DNA of 64,000 nucleotides from REEP01 sp964517265 (GCA_964517265.1 CAZFBS010000002.1:124001-188000); one strand, 5' to 3'; numbered from the stretch's first letter, positions 1 through 8,751 are shown. Notes: generated by a model from the letters alone, not told the origin. Made by a program: numbers and translations.

Positions 1-1027
1 CCGGATGGGTATCATTCATCTGGATCGCGACCTTATCGGGGAATGACGACCAGTCGTTGTTGTCGGCCTTGAACCGGCGAATGATGTCTTGCACGGAGCA
101 CGAGACGAAGAAGTACTGCTGACGCAGCCGCAACTCCCGACCGGCATAAATGGCATCGCTGGGGTAGAGAACCTTGGTAAGGTTCTCCGCCATCACCTTA
201 TCTTCGACAGCCTCCACATAAGAGCCCCGGCTGAAATCGTGGAAGTCGAAGTCCTGGGTTGCCCCGGCTGTCCATAGTCGCAGCGTATTGACGTTGTAGG
301 AGCCGTAGCCGACCACCGGGGTGTCGTACGGCATGCCGATGATCGGGCGTGTGTCCTGCCAGCGCCAGCGAGTGACGCCATTCAGGCGGACCGGCTCAGC
401 ATGACCGCCGAACTGAACGTTATAGGAGTATTCCGGGTGCGGAATTTCCCAGGGATTGCCCATGCGGAGCCAGTTATCGGGTTCCTCGACTTGGTAGCCG
501 TTTTCGATCCGCTGTTTGAAGATGCCATAATCGTACCGGATTCCGTAGCCGATGGCGGGCAGCTTCAGCGTTGCCATCGAATCGAGAAAGCAGGCGGCAA
601 GACGGCCAAGCCCCCCGTTCCCGAGGGCCGCATCCACCTCGACGTCGCGCAACACGTCCCAGTCCAGCCCGAGACGTTTCATGGCCTCGCGGCACGTCTC
701 CTCCATCAGCAGGCTGATGACGTTGTTGCCCATCGCGCGACCGATCAGGAACTCAAGCGAGAGGTAGCAGATCCGTTTGACGTTGCGGTGGTGGTAAGCC
801 TGTTGCGTATTGATCCAGCGGCCGACAAGACGGTCGCGAACGGCAAGAGCAAGGGCGTGGTAACGGTCCTGCGTGGTCGCCGAATACTGATCCTTCGCGA
901 GCGTGAATTGCAGATGAAAATTGAAGCTGTGGATCAAACTCTCGACATCGGTGCCGGTGTGATAATTGGCCGGCAGTCCCTGCAGCGCGGTCTCGGTTTT
1001 GGTGCTTGTCCGTGCTTGAGGTTTCAT
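1..1027 (-). CDS. glgP: Glycogen/alpha-glucan phosphorylase, N-terminal part (cut by window start)
   Basis: Releases glucose-1-phosphate from glycogen (GT35, PLP enzyme, cytoplasmic). I translated this strand directly: it is open from an ATG at 1027 to the window edge, 342 codons. GGAGGGAG lies about 6 bases upstream of the start. Family landmarks are the ALGNGGLGRLAACFLDS segment near residues 134-150 and QMNDTHP near residue 340, both at the usual places. The PLP lysine lies in the C-terminal half outside the window. I checked for a frameshift at the run of six G in the GNGGLG motif; the frame is intact. It is divergent from the branching-enzyme homologue, so both belong to a glycogen locus extending leftwards. 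Confidence 0.95.
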   Translation of the reverse strand, partial: MKPQARTSTKTETALQGLPANYHTGTDVESLIHSFNFHLQFTLAKDQYSATTQDRYHALALAVRDRLVGRWINTQQAYHHRNVKRICYLSLEFLIGRAMGNNVISLLMEETCREAMKRLGLDWDVLRDVEVDAALGNGGLGRLAACFLDSMATLKLPAIGYGIRYDYGIFKQRIENGYQVEEPDNWLRMGNPWEIPHPEYSYNVQFGGHAEPVRLNGVTRWRWQDTRPIIGMPYDTPVVGYGSYNVNTLRLWTAGATQDFDFHDFSRGSYVEAVEDKVMAENLTKVLYPSDAIYAGRELRLRQQYFFVSCSVQDIIRRFKADNNDWSSFPDKVAIQMNDTHP

Positions 1028-1607
1028 TTTTTCTCTCCCTCCCTGGTTAGCCCCCGATGGGTCAATGGTTGTGGACATCCCGACGCCGACGAACCGGCAT
1101 TCGTGACATCAAGCCTCGTCGTACTCTCACACGCGCCGCGGCCGGTGCCGCCGGCACGAAGCGGTATTTTGGAAGGACATCATGCAATCACCAATCCGTC
1201 GGCGGCGGAAGACATTCAGACCCCGTTGCTCCGGATATGATGCGGCGTCAAGCGCGATATTCCCTGATGGCCGGAAATCCTTCCCGGTCTCCTGATCGAT
1301 GGCCCGGGCGCTGGGATCATAGCCTGACTGAGACGCTTCTTCAAACGCGGTGCGGACGGAAGATAGAAGGGACAACCTACCGGTCCCCTCACAACATGGG
1401 CAAGCTGCGATGCAGCCTCGCGGCGTCGCCTTCACAGCGCCGCGTATCCGCGTTACAACCCCGCCATCTGCCGCAAGCATGGCAGCAATGCCGGCTGGCG
1501 CCCTGGCGATGTCGGCAGCGGCCTCGGCCTCAATTGCGGTGGTCAGGAGCATCAGCGGGCGGCGATCATCGTGCCGGCTCGTTGGGCTGCTCTCGAGCGA
1601 AAGGACG
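1028..1607. other. Divergent intergenic region between glgP and the glgB homologue
   Basis: About 580 bases with no gene I can support. The glgB reading frame stays open upstream to 1350, but that part has no ribosome binding site and unconvincing composition. An opposite-strand frame (1894 down to 1127) is also open and lacks a Shine-Dalgarno. It presumably holds the divergent promoters; I see no convincing -35/-10 pair. Confidence 0.5.
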
Positions 1608-4379
1608 ATGATGATGAACGATGGCGTCAAAGGGAACGGTGAAGACGAGGCCGCGGGGGAAGCACCGGCCAGTTCGCCCTCAATCCAGAAGAGGTCTGCC
1701 CGTCGCCCGCAGGCGAGACAGTCCGCCGGTGTTCCCGAAGCGAAGACCGAGGCAAAGGCCAACAGTTCCCCAAACAAGAAGGATGCTCCGTCGGCAACAT
1801 CCACGCTGAGCGCGCGCACCTCTCTGACGCATCCGCCTGCGAAAGGCGGGGTCATATCGCGAAACGGGCAGGCGCCGAGCGATAAAGAGGACAATCAAGC
1901 GACCAAGGCGGCGGTCGCTGCGCCGGAGAATGTGCCGGCGGGACGATCGAAGACAGAGGCGCCATTATCGGCGGATGCGATGCCGTCACAAGAGACTCCG
2001 ACAGCGGCAAAGCACTCGCAGCCGCTCCGCGGAGATGAGGCAGCAAGGAAAGCACCGTCGGCTTCTGCCGATCCTTCTCCCGCTCCCCCTTCGCGCCCCA
2101 CGAAACCGGAGGCGCATGCTGCGAAACCGCCGGAGGTTCCCGCATCCCCGCCGGCAACCCCGCTGCCGCCGCTGGCGCGTGACGAGGATGTCCAAGCGAT
2201 CATCACCGCCGACCACCGAGATCCGTGCGCAGTTCTCGGGTTACATCCATTGACCGCCGAGGGAGATTACGTGGTACGGGCATTCCTGCCCGAGGCGCGC
2301 GAAGCGGCTGTCATCGACGCCGTCGATGACCGTATCATCGTCAATCTTGAGAAGATCCACGATGCCGGCTTCTTTGTTGGCGCCATCCGCGGATGTAAAG
2401 CAGCATTTGCTTACCGATTCCGCGTTGTGACGGAATCCGGTCAGGCGGATCTGGATGATGCTTACCGATTTCCGCCGATTCTCAGCGAAAATGATGAAAT
2501 ACTGCTTGCCGAGGGAGAACATCTTCGCAGCTATCGGCTGCTCGGCGCTCATCCTGCGACTGTGAACGGTGTAGCGGGCGTATCGTTCGCGGTGTGGGCA
2601 CCGAACGCTCATCGTGTCTCCGTGATCGGCGACTTCAATAGCTGGGATGGTCGTCGTCACGGGATGCGATTTCGCCATCATTGCGGCGTGTGGGAGCTTT
2701 TTGTGCCGGGCGCCCATGCCGGTCAGTTCTACAAGTACGAGGTCAAGACCGCACCGGGCGTCACGCCGATCGGGCGAACCGACCCCTATGCGTTCCAGGC
2801 TGAACGCTGGCCCGGTACGGCTTCCATTGTGTCCGATCCCGATGCTTACCACTGGAGCGATGATGCTTGGAGACAAGCGCGGAAAGATCATGAACCACTG
2901 CATGCGCCGCTGGCGATCCTTGAGGTGCATCTCGGCTCGTGGCGGCGCAAGCCGGAGGAGGGAGGGCGTTGCCTGACGTATGCCGAGCTAGCCGAACAGT
3001 TGCCGGCCTATGCCAAGCAGTTGGGGTTCAGCCATGTGGAGCTTATGCCCATAGGTGAATACAATTTCGACGGATCGCTCGGCTATCATCCGATAGCCCT
3101 TTACGCACCGACAGGACGATACGGCAGCCCCGACGACTTCCGTTTGCTGGTGGATCGCTGTCACCGGCATGGCATCGGCGTCATCTTGAACTGGGTGCCC
3201 ATCCAGTTTCCGGATGATCCGCAAGCTCCGACCCGGTTCGATGGAACGCCCTTGTACGAGCATCCCGACCCGCGGCAGCAACGGCATCCGCAGTGGGACA
3301 CCTTGATGTACAACTACGGCAGTCCCGGGGTTCGCAATTACCTTCTCAGCAACGCGCTGTTCTGGATGGACTCCTACCACATCGACGGCCTTCGCATTCA
3401 TGGCTTGGCGTCGATCCTGTACCTCGATTATGCGCGGGGACCGGGCCAGTGGTCACGCAACCGGTTTGGCGGACATGAGAATCTTGAAGCGATTGATTTT
3501 CTGCGCCGCCTCAACGAAGTGGTCTACGCTGAAGAAGTGGGCTCCTTTACGATTGCCGAAGAAGCCACGGGCTGGCCGATGGTCTCCCGGCCCACCTTCA
3601 TCGGCGGGCTCGGCTTCGGCTTCAAATGGAATGAAGTATGGTTCCATGAAACGCTGCGGTACATGGCCCGCGTTCCCATCCACAAGCGGTACTACCACGA
3701 TGAGTTGACGCACGGGCCGGTCTATGCCTTCCAGGAAAACCACGTGCTGGCGCTCTCCCATGATCTCGTCGTCGGGGGCAGGGGACCAGTGCTCGGGCGG
3801 ATGCCTGGCGACCGCTGGGACAAGTTTGCAAATCTGCGCCTCTATTATGGGCTGTTGTACACCCAGCCGGGTAAGAAGCTCATGTTTATGGGCAACGAAT
3901 TTGGCCAGAACCGCGAATGGAACCATGAAATCAGCCTCGACTGGCACCTTCTCGACGATCCCTTCCACAAAGGCGTCCAACTGCTGGTCGGTGACCTCAA
4001 CAGGCTGTACGTGTCGACACCGGCCCTTCACCAAGGTGACTGCGTCGAGGGCGGCTTTGAGTGGATCGACAGCAACGACAGCGACCAATGCGTCATTTCC
4101 TACCTGCGCACCACGCCTGAAGGCCAAGGCTTCGCCATTGTCGTCTGCAATTTTACGCCGGTCATGCGGCGCGACTACAAAATCGGTGTGCCCGCTGAGG
4201 GTTTCTACGCCGAGCGGCTGAACACCGATGCCGCGCAGTATGGCGGGACCAATGTGGGCAATGCCGGTGGAGTTTGGGCCAGCCAAGACTCCCTCCATGG
4301 CCGGCCCTGCTCGATCAGCTTGGTGCTTCCGCCGTTTGCGGCGCTGGTCTTCGAGCACATCGGCGACCCGGCCGTTTGA
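1608..4379 (+). CDS. GlgB-family 1,4-alpha-glucan branching enzyme homologue, catalytic residues degenerate, long disordered N-terminus
   Basis: Clearly GlgB-family (GH13_9): N-terminal CBM48-type modules, the GH13 barrel and the C-terminal beta domain are all present. The three ATGs at 1608/1611/1614 follow AAAGGA, so I start here (923 aa) rather than at 1350. Roughly the first 190 residues are a Pro/Ala/Lys/Ser-rich, probably disordered extension absent from ordinary GlgB (about 730 aa). Known catalytic positions (E. coli numbering) are altered: region I DWVPGHF reads NWVPIQF (N528, Q533); the nucleophile Asp405 in LRVDAVAS is His598 (LRIHGLAS); region IV SHDEVVHGK reads SHDLVVGGR. Arg596, the acid/base Glu651, His718 and Asp719 remain. 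GlgB family is certain; active branching enzyme is unlikely, and a glucan-binding or regulatory role is inference. Confidence 0.9.
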   Translation: MMMNDGVKGNGEDEAAGEAPASSPSIQKRSARRPQARQSAGVPEAKTEAKANSSPNKKDAPSATSTLSARTSLTHPPAKGGVISRNGQAPSDKEDNQATKAAVAAPENVPAGRSKTEAPLSADAMPSQETPTAAKHSQPLRGDEAARKAPSASADPSPAPPSRPTKPEAHAAKPPEVPASPPATPLPPLARDEDVQAIITADHRDPCAVLGLHPLTAEGDYVVRAFLPEAREAAVIDAVDDRIIVNLEKIHDAGFFVGAIRGCKAAFAYRFRVVTESGQADLDDAYRFPPILSENDEILLAEGEHLRSYRLLGAHPATVNGVAGVSFAVWAPNAHRVSVIGDFNSWDGRRHGMRFRHHCGVWELFVPGAHAGQFYKYEVKTAPGVTPIGRTDPYAFQAERWPGTASIVSDPDAYHWSDDAWRQARKDHEPLHAPLAILEVHLGSWRRKPEEGGRCLTYAELAEQLPAYAKQLGFSHVELMPIGEYNFDGSLGYHPIALYAPTGRYGSPDDFRLLVDRCHRHGIGVILNWVPIQFPDDPQAPTRFDGTPLYEHPDPRQQRHPQWDTLMYNYGSPGVRNYLLSNALFWMDSYHIDGLRIHGLASILYLDYARGPGQWSRNRFGGHENLEAIDFLRRLNEVVYAEEVGSFTIAEEATGWPMVSRPTFIGGLGFGFKWNEVWFHETLRYMARVPIHKRYYHDELTHGPVYAFQENHVLALSHDLVVGGRGPVLGRMPGDRWDKFANLRLYYGLLYTQPGKKLMFMGNEFGQNREWNHEISLDWHLLDDPFHKGVQLLVGDLNRLYVSTPALHQGDCVEGGFEWIDSNDSDQCVISYLRTTPEGQGFAIVVCNFTPVMRRDYKIGVPAEGFYAERLNTDAAQYGGTNVGNAGGVWASQDSLHGRPCSISLVLPPFAALVFEHIGDPAV

Positions 4380-4383
4380 GAAT

Positions 4384-4410
4384 GGGTGCCGGAGGGGTCC
4401 TCCGGCACCC
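4384..4410 (+). terminator. Strong hairpin after the glgB homologue
   Basis: A perfect 12-bp stem (GGGTGCCGGAGG / CCTCCGGCACCC) with a 3-base loop begins 4 bases after the stop codon. No U-tract follows, so it may act with Rho, as an mRNA 3' stabiliser, or for both convergent genes here. Confidence 0.6.
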
Positions 4411-4475
4411 GGCGCAACTTCAGTTCTCTGTCGTCCCGGATGTCACTCCATGGCTGCGAGCGTCATACCCTCTGG

Positions 4476-4982
4476 TCAGCGTTTCGCGGCGGCGCCAGCC
4501 GCTTCGCGCTCCATGTAATCGCGGGTGAGTTGTGGGAGAAGCGACAGCAAACGCGCGGCCAGCTCTTGTTCTTGTTGCAGGATCGTGTCGCACACACGCG
4601 CAGTTTCGCTGTCGGCCACAGCTTCGGCGGCACTGCGGAGTGAGGTGTATGAGGCAATTTCGTAGTGCTTGAACCCATGATCCGTAATGGCGTTCTTGAG
4701 AACTTCATCGGACGTAAAGAAGCTGGTTACTTCCTGAATCTTCCCCATAATCGTCATGGCTGCGTCCTTGAGCGAGGACATATCGCCGCCTCGACGCTCA
4801 ATACATTGACGGATCATGTCCCGCTGGCGTTGGGATGCGGCGACATGATCGCGGGCCCAACTCTGCATTTGCGGGTAATTTTCCAGCCGATCGATCTGGT
4901 TCTCGATGGACTCGATAGCTTGCTTCTCCATCGCATGAGCGTCCCGCAGCCATGTCATCAGATGTTCTTCGTGGGTTGGCAT
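4476..4982 (-). CDS. DUF892 / YciE-like ferritin-like protein
   Basis: 168 aa, all-helical and rich in Glu, His and Gln, resembling the DUF892 (YciE/YciF) ferritin-like four-helix family. The N-terminal helix has the typical EEHLMTWLRDAHAMEKQAIE pattern; a second helix pair around residues 100-160 carries H-Y-E-I-A and EQELAARLL segments that could supply metal ligands. The family is associated with general or osmotic stress, but its biochemical role is poorly defined. It lies just downstream of the SDR gene on the same strand (34-base gap), so the two are probably co-transcribed, a common stress-gene pairing. Confidence 0.85.
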   Translation of the reverse strand: MPTHEEHLMTWLRDAHAMEKQAIESIENQIDRLENYPQMQSWARDHVAASQRQRDMIRQCIERRGGDMSSLKDAAMTIMGKIQEVTSFFTSDEVLKNAITDHGFKHYEIASYTSLRSAAEAVADSETARVCDTILQQEQELAARLLSLLPQLTRDYMEREAAGAAAKR

Positions 4983-5016
4983 GATCCTGTTTCTCCTTCT
5001 GTTGAAATACGGACGG

Positions 5017-5868
5017 CTAGCCGTTGACGATGTAACCGCCGTTGGGGTGAATCACTTGGCCGGTGATGTAGGAGGCATCGCTGGAGGCAAGGAAAACATA
5101 AGCCGGTGCGATTTCCGAAGGCTGACCGGCCCTGTTCATGGGAACCTGACTGCCGAACTCGGCAACCTTGTCGGCGGGAAAGGTGGCCGGGATCAGCGGA
5201 GTCCAGACCGGACCGGGCGCCACTCCATTGGCGCGGATCCCGCGCTCGGCCAAACTTAAAGCGATCGACCGGGTAAAGGCGACAATGGCGCCCTTGGTTG
5301 CCGAATAAGCGATCAGCTTCGGGTTGCCCTTGTAGGCATTCACGGACGTTGTGTTGATAATGCTGGAGCCCTTGCCCATGTGGGGCAACGCGGCACGCGT
5401 CAGGTAGAAATAGGCGTGAATGTTGGTCAGAAACGTGCGCTCCCAATGCTCTGGAGTGATCTCTTCAAGGGTATCGACGGCGTGCTGTTCGGCCCCGTTA
5501 TTGACGAGCACGTCGATCCTGCCGAACGATGCCACTGCTTGCTTTGCCAACTCCTGGCATAAGGACGCATTACCGAGATCCCCTCGAAACAACTCGCATG
5601 ACTGACCTTCCGCGGCGACGAGATCGCGGGTTTCATCCGCATCCTTGTCCTCTTCGAGATAGGCGATCACGACATTCGCCCCTTCGCGAGCGAAGTGAAC
5701 CGCCACGGCACGTCCGATACCACTGTCTCCGCCGGTAATCACGGCGATCTTCCCCCGCAGTTTGCCGCTGCCGCGGTAATCGCCGCGGACGAACTCAGGT
5801 TGCGGCCGCATTTCGGATTCGCGGCCCGGCTGTCTTTCTTGGTGTTGCGGCGGAACCTGTTCGCTCAC
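5017..5868 (-). CDS. SDR family oxidoreductase (YghA/YhxD-like)
   Basis: Short-chain dehydrogenase, 283 aa, with the N-terminal extension typical of YghA-like members (a Gln/Pro-rich stretch ending MRPQPE). NAD(P)-binding TGGDSGIG, the NNGAEQ motif, a catalytic Ser in TTSVNAY and Tyr-Lys in YSATK are all present. The frame is open to 6111, but I choose the GTG at 5868 because GGGAGG sits 5 bases upstream and the peptide then begins like family members. Substrate unknown. Probably co-transcribed with the DUF892 gene; divergent from the hyp operon across a 292-base gap. Confidence 0.9.
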   Translation of the reverse strand: MSEQVPPQHQERQPGRESEMRPQPEFVRGDYRGSGKLRGKIAVITGGDSGIGRAVAVHFAREGANVVIAYLEEDKDADETRDLVAAEGQSCELFRGDLGNASLCQELAKQAVASFGRIDVLVNNGAEQHAVDTLEEITPEHWERTFLTNIHAYFYLTRAALPHMGKGSSIINTTSVNAYKGNPKLIAYSATKGAIVAFTRSIALSLAERGIRANGVAPGPVWTPLIPATFPADKVAEFGSQVPMNRAGQPSEIAPAYVFLASSDASYITGQVIHPNGGYIVNG

Positions 5869-6160
5869 GAAAACCTCCCGCTGATGTTTGTGTTGATCTT
5901 GGCCTGATCGTCCTGATCCAGAGCATGCCTGCGTAGAACGGCTGGGACCGAAGGAGGTTCCCATAGCGCGGCCGAGCAGGTGCCGGGAAAGGACACCGGT
6001 CTCGATGGCGTTGTGAGGAGAGCGGCGGGGGATACGCTCAAAGTTTCCGCGTACTTCTGCGACAAAAACAGGTACAATGAACGAAAGGCTGACTGAACAG
6101 GCCGCCAGCACCGCATCGAAAAATGGCTTGGGGCCAAGAATGCGGAGGGGGAGGTTTCAG

Positions 6161-6502
6161 GTGCACGAAATGTCGCTGTGTGAAAGCGTCATCCGCATCC
6201 TTCATCGCGAGGCCGAACGACACCGGTTTGTTTCTGTCAAGACCGTCTGGATCGAGGTTGGGGCCCGATCGTGCGTTGCGCCCGAGGCGATGGATCTCTG
6301 CTTCAAGGCAGTTGCCAAAGGCACCCTGGCGGAAGGGGCGAGGATCGAGATGCTGCGTGAATCCCCGGTGGGATGGTGCCTCGACTGCGGCGAGTCGGTC
6401 GCTCTGGCAGACGGCAGCGAGGATTGCCCGCGGTGTGGCAGCCATGCGGTGCAGATTTGCGGGAGCGATACGCTGCGCATCACCAATCTCGAGGTGGAAT
6501 GA
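6161..6502 (+). CDS. hypA: [NiFe]-hydrogenase nickel insertion protein HypA
   Basis: 113 aa zinc/nickel metallochaperone that works with HypB to load Ni into the hydrogenase large subunit. The GTG at 6161 is chosen because it gives the invariant start M-H-E-M-S (His2 is a Ni ligand) and follows GGAGGGGGAGG. The zinc site is two CxxC pairs, Cys73/76 and Cys89/92. It is the first gene of a tightly packed hypABFCDE operon, and its stop overlaps the hypB start. Confidence 0.95.
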   Translation: MHEMSLCESVIRILHREAERHRFVSVKTVWIEVGARSCVAPEAMDLCFKAVAKGTLAEGARIEMLRESPVGWCLDCGESVALADGSEDCPRCGSHAVQICGSDTLRITNLEVE

Positions 6503-7371
6503 TGTGCGGCGTCTGCGGGTGCAGTCACGCCGCCACGGCGGGTGTCCCTTCCGTCGATACCGATCTTCGGTCCCGCCATCCCGATCTTCACCACGAAATT
6601 CATGCTGATCCTATGCATGACCACCATGCGCCTGCCGATAAAGCGGGACCTTTGGGAGCGGTTCATGGGCCGGGTACGGCTCGCACCCGGATTATCCAAG
6701 TCGAGCGAGACATCCTTGAAGAAAACAATCGCCATGCGGCCGACAACCGAAGGGCGTTCGCGGCCGGCCGCGTCCTCGGCCTCAATCTGATGTCGAGCCC
6801 CGGCTCGGGCAAAACCACGCTGCTGGTCCGGACAATCGAAGATCTGCAACAGAAGGTTCCTCTCGCGGTGATCGAGGGAGACCAGCAGACCCGCTTGGAT
6901 GCGGACCGCATTCATGCGGCGGGTGCAGCGTCCGTGCAGATCAACACCGGCCGCAACTGCCACCTCGACGCCCACATGGTCGGCCATGCTCTCACACAGC
7001 TGAAGCCGGCTCCAGGTTCGATCGTCTTTGTCGAGAACGTCGGCAACTTGGTTTGCCCGTCGGCCTTCGACCTTGGCGAAGCGCACAAGGTGGTGATGCT
7101 GTCGGTCACCGAAGGAGACGACAAGCCGCTCAAGTATCCCGACATCTTCGCCATATCCGACTTGATGGTAGTGACGAAAATCGATCTGCTGCCTTACGTT
7201 GAGTTCGACGTTGCGCGCTGCATCGCCTTCGCGCGTCGTATTCGGCCCGCCATTGAGGTGGTGCAAGTATCAGCCAAGAGCGGTCAAGGGCTCGATGACT
7301 GGTATCGATGGATCGAGCAGCGCCGCCCGTCTGCCGGGGAGCCGGAGACATTCGCAGGGCGACGCCGGTGA
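6502..7371 (+). CDS. hypB: Hydrogenase nickel incorporation GTPase HypB
   Basis: 289 aa GTPase that delivers Ni2+ together with HypA. The start is one of two adjacent ATGs (6499 or 6502); 6502 gives the usual MCxxCGC N-terminus and better spacing from GAGGTGG. It has the N-terminal metal motif CGVCGC, a moderately His-rich linker (residues 25-45, several HH), the P-loop SSPGSGKTT near residues 98-106, and TKID as the guanine-specificity motif. Its start overlaps the hypA stop and its stop overlaps the hypF GTG, suggesting translational coupling. Confidence 0.95.
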   Translation: MCGVCGCSHAATAGVPSVDTDLRSRHPDLHHEIHADPMHDHHAPADKAGPLGAVHGPGTARTRIIQVERDILEENNRHAADNRRAFAAGRVLGLNLMSSPGSGKTTLLVRTIEDLQQKVPLAVIEGDQQTRLDADRIHAAGAASVQINTGRNCHLDAHMVGHALTQLKPAPGSIVFVENVGNLVCPSAFDLGEAHKVVMLSVTEGDDKPLKYPDIFAISDLMVVTKIDLLPYVEFDVARCIAFARRIRPAIEVVQVSAKSGQGLDDWYRWIEQRRPSAGEPETFAGRRR

Positions 7372-8498
7372 ACGTTCTTGCAGATCAGCCACTCCTGGAC
7401 CAGCTGGTCGCCAGCGTCGTCTCGTTACGCCGGCCGGTGGCGCCAATTCTGGCGGTCGGAGCGATGCTGAAGAACACGCTTTGTGTGGTGGAAGGGACAA
7501 ATGCCCTAATTTCCCCAGAAGTTGGGAACCTGGACGAAATCGAGGCGGTGCTGACGTTTGAAGACAGGGCTGCGCGCCTCTTGGAGCGATTGCAGCACGG
7601 ACCCGTCGCCGTTGCGCATGACATCCATCCCGATTTTCACAGCACCCGCTATGCCCAGGCGCTCGCCGCGTACCTCGGGGTCGATGCTGTTCCCGTGCAA
7701 CACCATCATGCTCATGTGGCTTCGGTGATGGCGGAGGATGGACGCGACGAGGCGACGCTGGGGCTGGCGCTGGATGGTTTTGGTCTTGGCGAGAACAATG
7801 AATCCTGGGGGGGCGAGCTGCTTTTCGTGGATGGAAACGGTTATCGCCGGCTTGGGCATCTTGCACCTCTGGCACAGCCGGGTGGTGATCGTGCGGCGCG
7901 CGAGCCGTGGCGAATGGCTGCCGCGGCGCTGCACGCCATGGGCCGGGACAGCGAAATACCCAAGAGGTTTCACCCGTTCCCGGGAGCGGCCGTGGTAGCA
8001 CAGATGATCACCAAGAACGTCAACGCACCAACCACGTCCAGTGCCGGCCGGCTGTTCGATGCCGCCTGTGGGCTGCTCGGCGTCAAGCTGATCGCGCGCT
8101 TCGAGGGCCAAGCACCGATCGAGCTTGAACGGTTGGCCACGCTCGCGCCCGAGGGACCCGAAGTTGCGCCAAACGGATGGCGGCTCCGCGAGGGGGTGCT
8201 GGACATGGTGCCGCTGCTGGCGCGTCTGGCCGAACTGGAGGCCGTGCGCGGTGCGGCTCTGTTCCATGGAACCCTCGCCGCGGCCCTTGCCTGTTGGGTC
8301 GAATGGGCGGTCGAGGTCACCGGTGTCCGTCACGTGGCGTTGGGGGGCGGCTGTTTTTTCAACAAAGTTCTCACCAGCCTGCTCGAGGAAGCGCTGAAGC
8401 AGCGGAGGATCCATCCTCTTCGATCGAGTGGTCTTGGCCCGGGGGATTCGGCGATCAGCCTGGGCCAAGCCTGGGTTGCAGCAATGGCAAGGAGTTAG
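7368..8498 (+). CDS. hypF: Short HypF: carbamoyltransferase (Kae1-like) domain only
   Basis: 376 aa, about half of normal HypF (about 750 aa). HypF makes the thiocarbamate precursor of the hydrogenase CN- ligands. This protein contains only the C-terminal Kae1/TsaD-like domain: AVGAMLKNT (29-36), the metal motif HHHAH (112-116), PGGDRAAREPWRM, SSAGRLFDA and the final GPGDSAISLGQA. The acylphosphatase, zinc-finger and YrdC-like carbamoyl-adenylate domains are absent. No remnant lies upstream, since hypB abuts directly: the GTG at 7368 overlaps the hypB stop, and translation starts cleanly at this domain. The missing steps must come from another HypF or other enzymes. I recall a shortened HypF from Ralstonia eutropha, so truncated forms may be genuine. 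Confidence 0.9.
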   Translation: MNVLADQPLLDQLVASVVSLRRPVAPILAVGAMLKNTLCVVEGTNALISPEVGNLDEIEAVLTFEDRAARLLERLQHGPVAVAHDIHPDFHSTRYAQALAAYLGVDAVPVQHHHAHVASVMAEDGRDEATLGLALDGFGLGENNESWGGELLFVDGNGYRRLGHLAPLAQPGGDRAAREPWRMAAAALHAMGRDSEIPKRFHPFPGAAVVAQMITKNVNAPTTSSAGRLFDAACGLLGVKLIARFEGQAPIELERLATLAPEGPEVAPNGWRLREGVLDMVPLLARLAELEAVRGAALFHGTLAAALACWVEWAVEVTGVRHVALGGGCFFNKVLTSLLEEALKQRRIHPLRSSGLGPGDSAISLGQAWVAAMARS

Positions 8499-8505
8499 CA
8501 CGGGG

Positions 8506-8751
8506 ATGTGTCTCGCGGTGCCGGCCAGGATCACACAAATCGATGATCACGCGATGGCCAAGGTGGAAGTCGGGGGGATTGTCAAGGAGGTGAGCCTTGC
8601 GCTGGTCGACGATGTGAAGGTGGGCGACTACGTTATCGTCCACGTCGGCTTTGCGCTTTCACGATTGGACCCGGAAGAGGCCGAGCAAACCCTCATCTTG
8701 TTCGCACAAGCGGGCATGATCGACGGCGTTGAAGAGCTGCAAAGGCAATGA
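8506..8751 (+). CDS. hypC: Hydrogenase assembly chaperone HypC
   Basis: 81 aa HypC/HypG/HupF family chaperone that carries the Fe(CN)2CO unit with HypD and docks on the hydrogenase large subunit. It starts with the signature MCLAVPARI; Cys2 is the essential residue. It begins 7 bases after the hypF stop and ends in a 4-base ATGA overlap with hypD. Confidence 0.95.
   Translation: MCLAVPARITQIDDHAMAKVEVGGIVKEVSLALVDDVKVGDYVIVHVGFALSRLDPEEAEQTLILFAQAGMIDGVEELQRQ

Noticed and set aside
600..660. Possible frameshift at a run of six G in glgP
   Set aside because: Counting the bases gives GNGGLGRLAACF in one frame; the gene is intact there.
401..1240. 279-residue plus-strand open frame over the start of the window
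   Set aside because: It is antisense to glycogen phosphorylase, whose motifs read cleanly on the minus strand from 1027 to the window edge.
1127..1894. 255-residue minus-strand open frame facing the glgB N-terminus
   Set aside because: No Shine-Dalgarno at any start and no recognisable domain. Third codon positions of both strands coincide here, so the frame stays open as a shadow of GC-rich sequence.
3453..4358. 301-residue minus-strand open frame inside the glgB homologue
   Set aside because: Shadow of the GlgB catalytic and C-terminal domains; no family resemblance of its own.
6202..7266. 354-residue minus-strand open frame across hypA-hypB
   Set aside because: Antisense to two genes with complete motifs and coupled starts and stops.
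7506..8534. 342-residue minus-strand open frame across hypF
   Set aside because: Shadow frame; the plus strand has HHHAH and the other HypF motifs.
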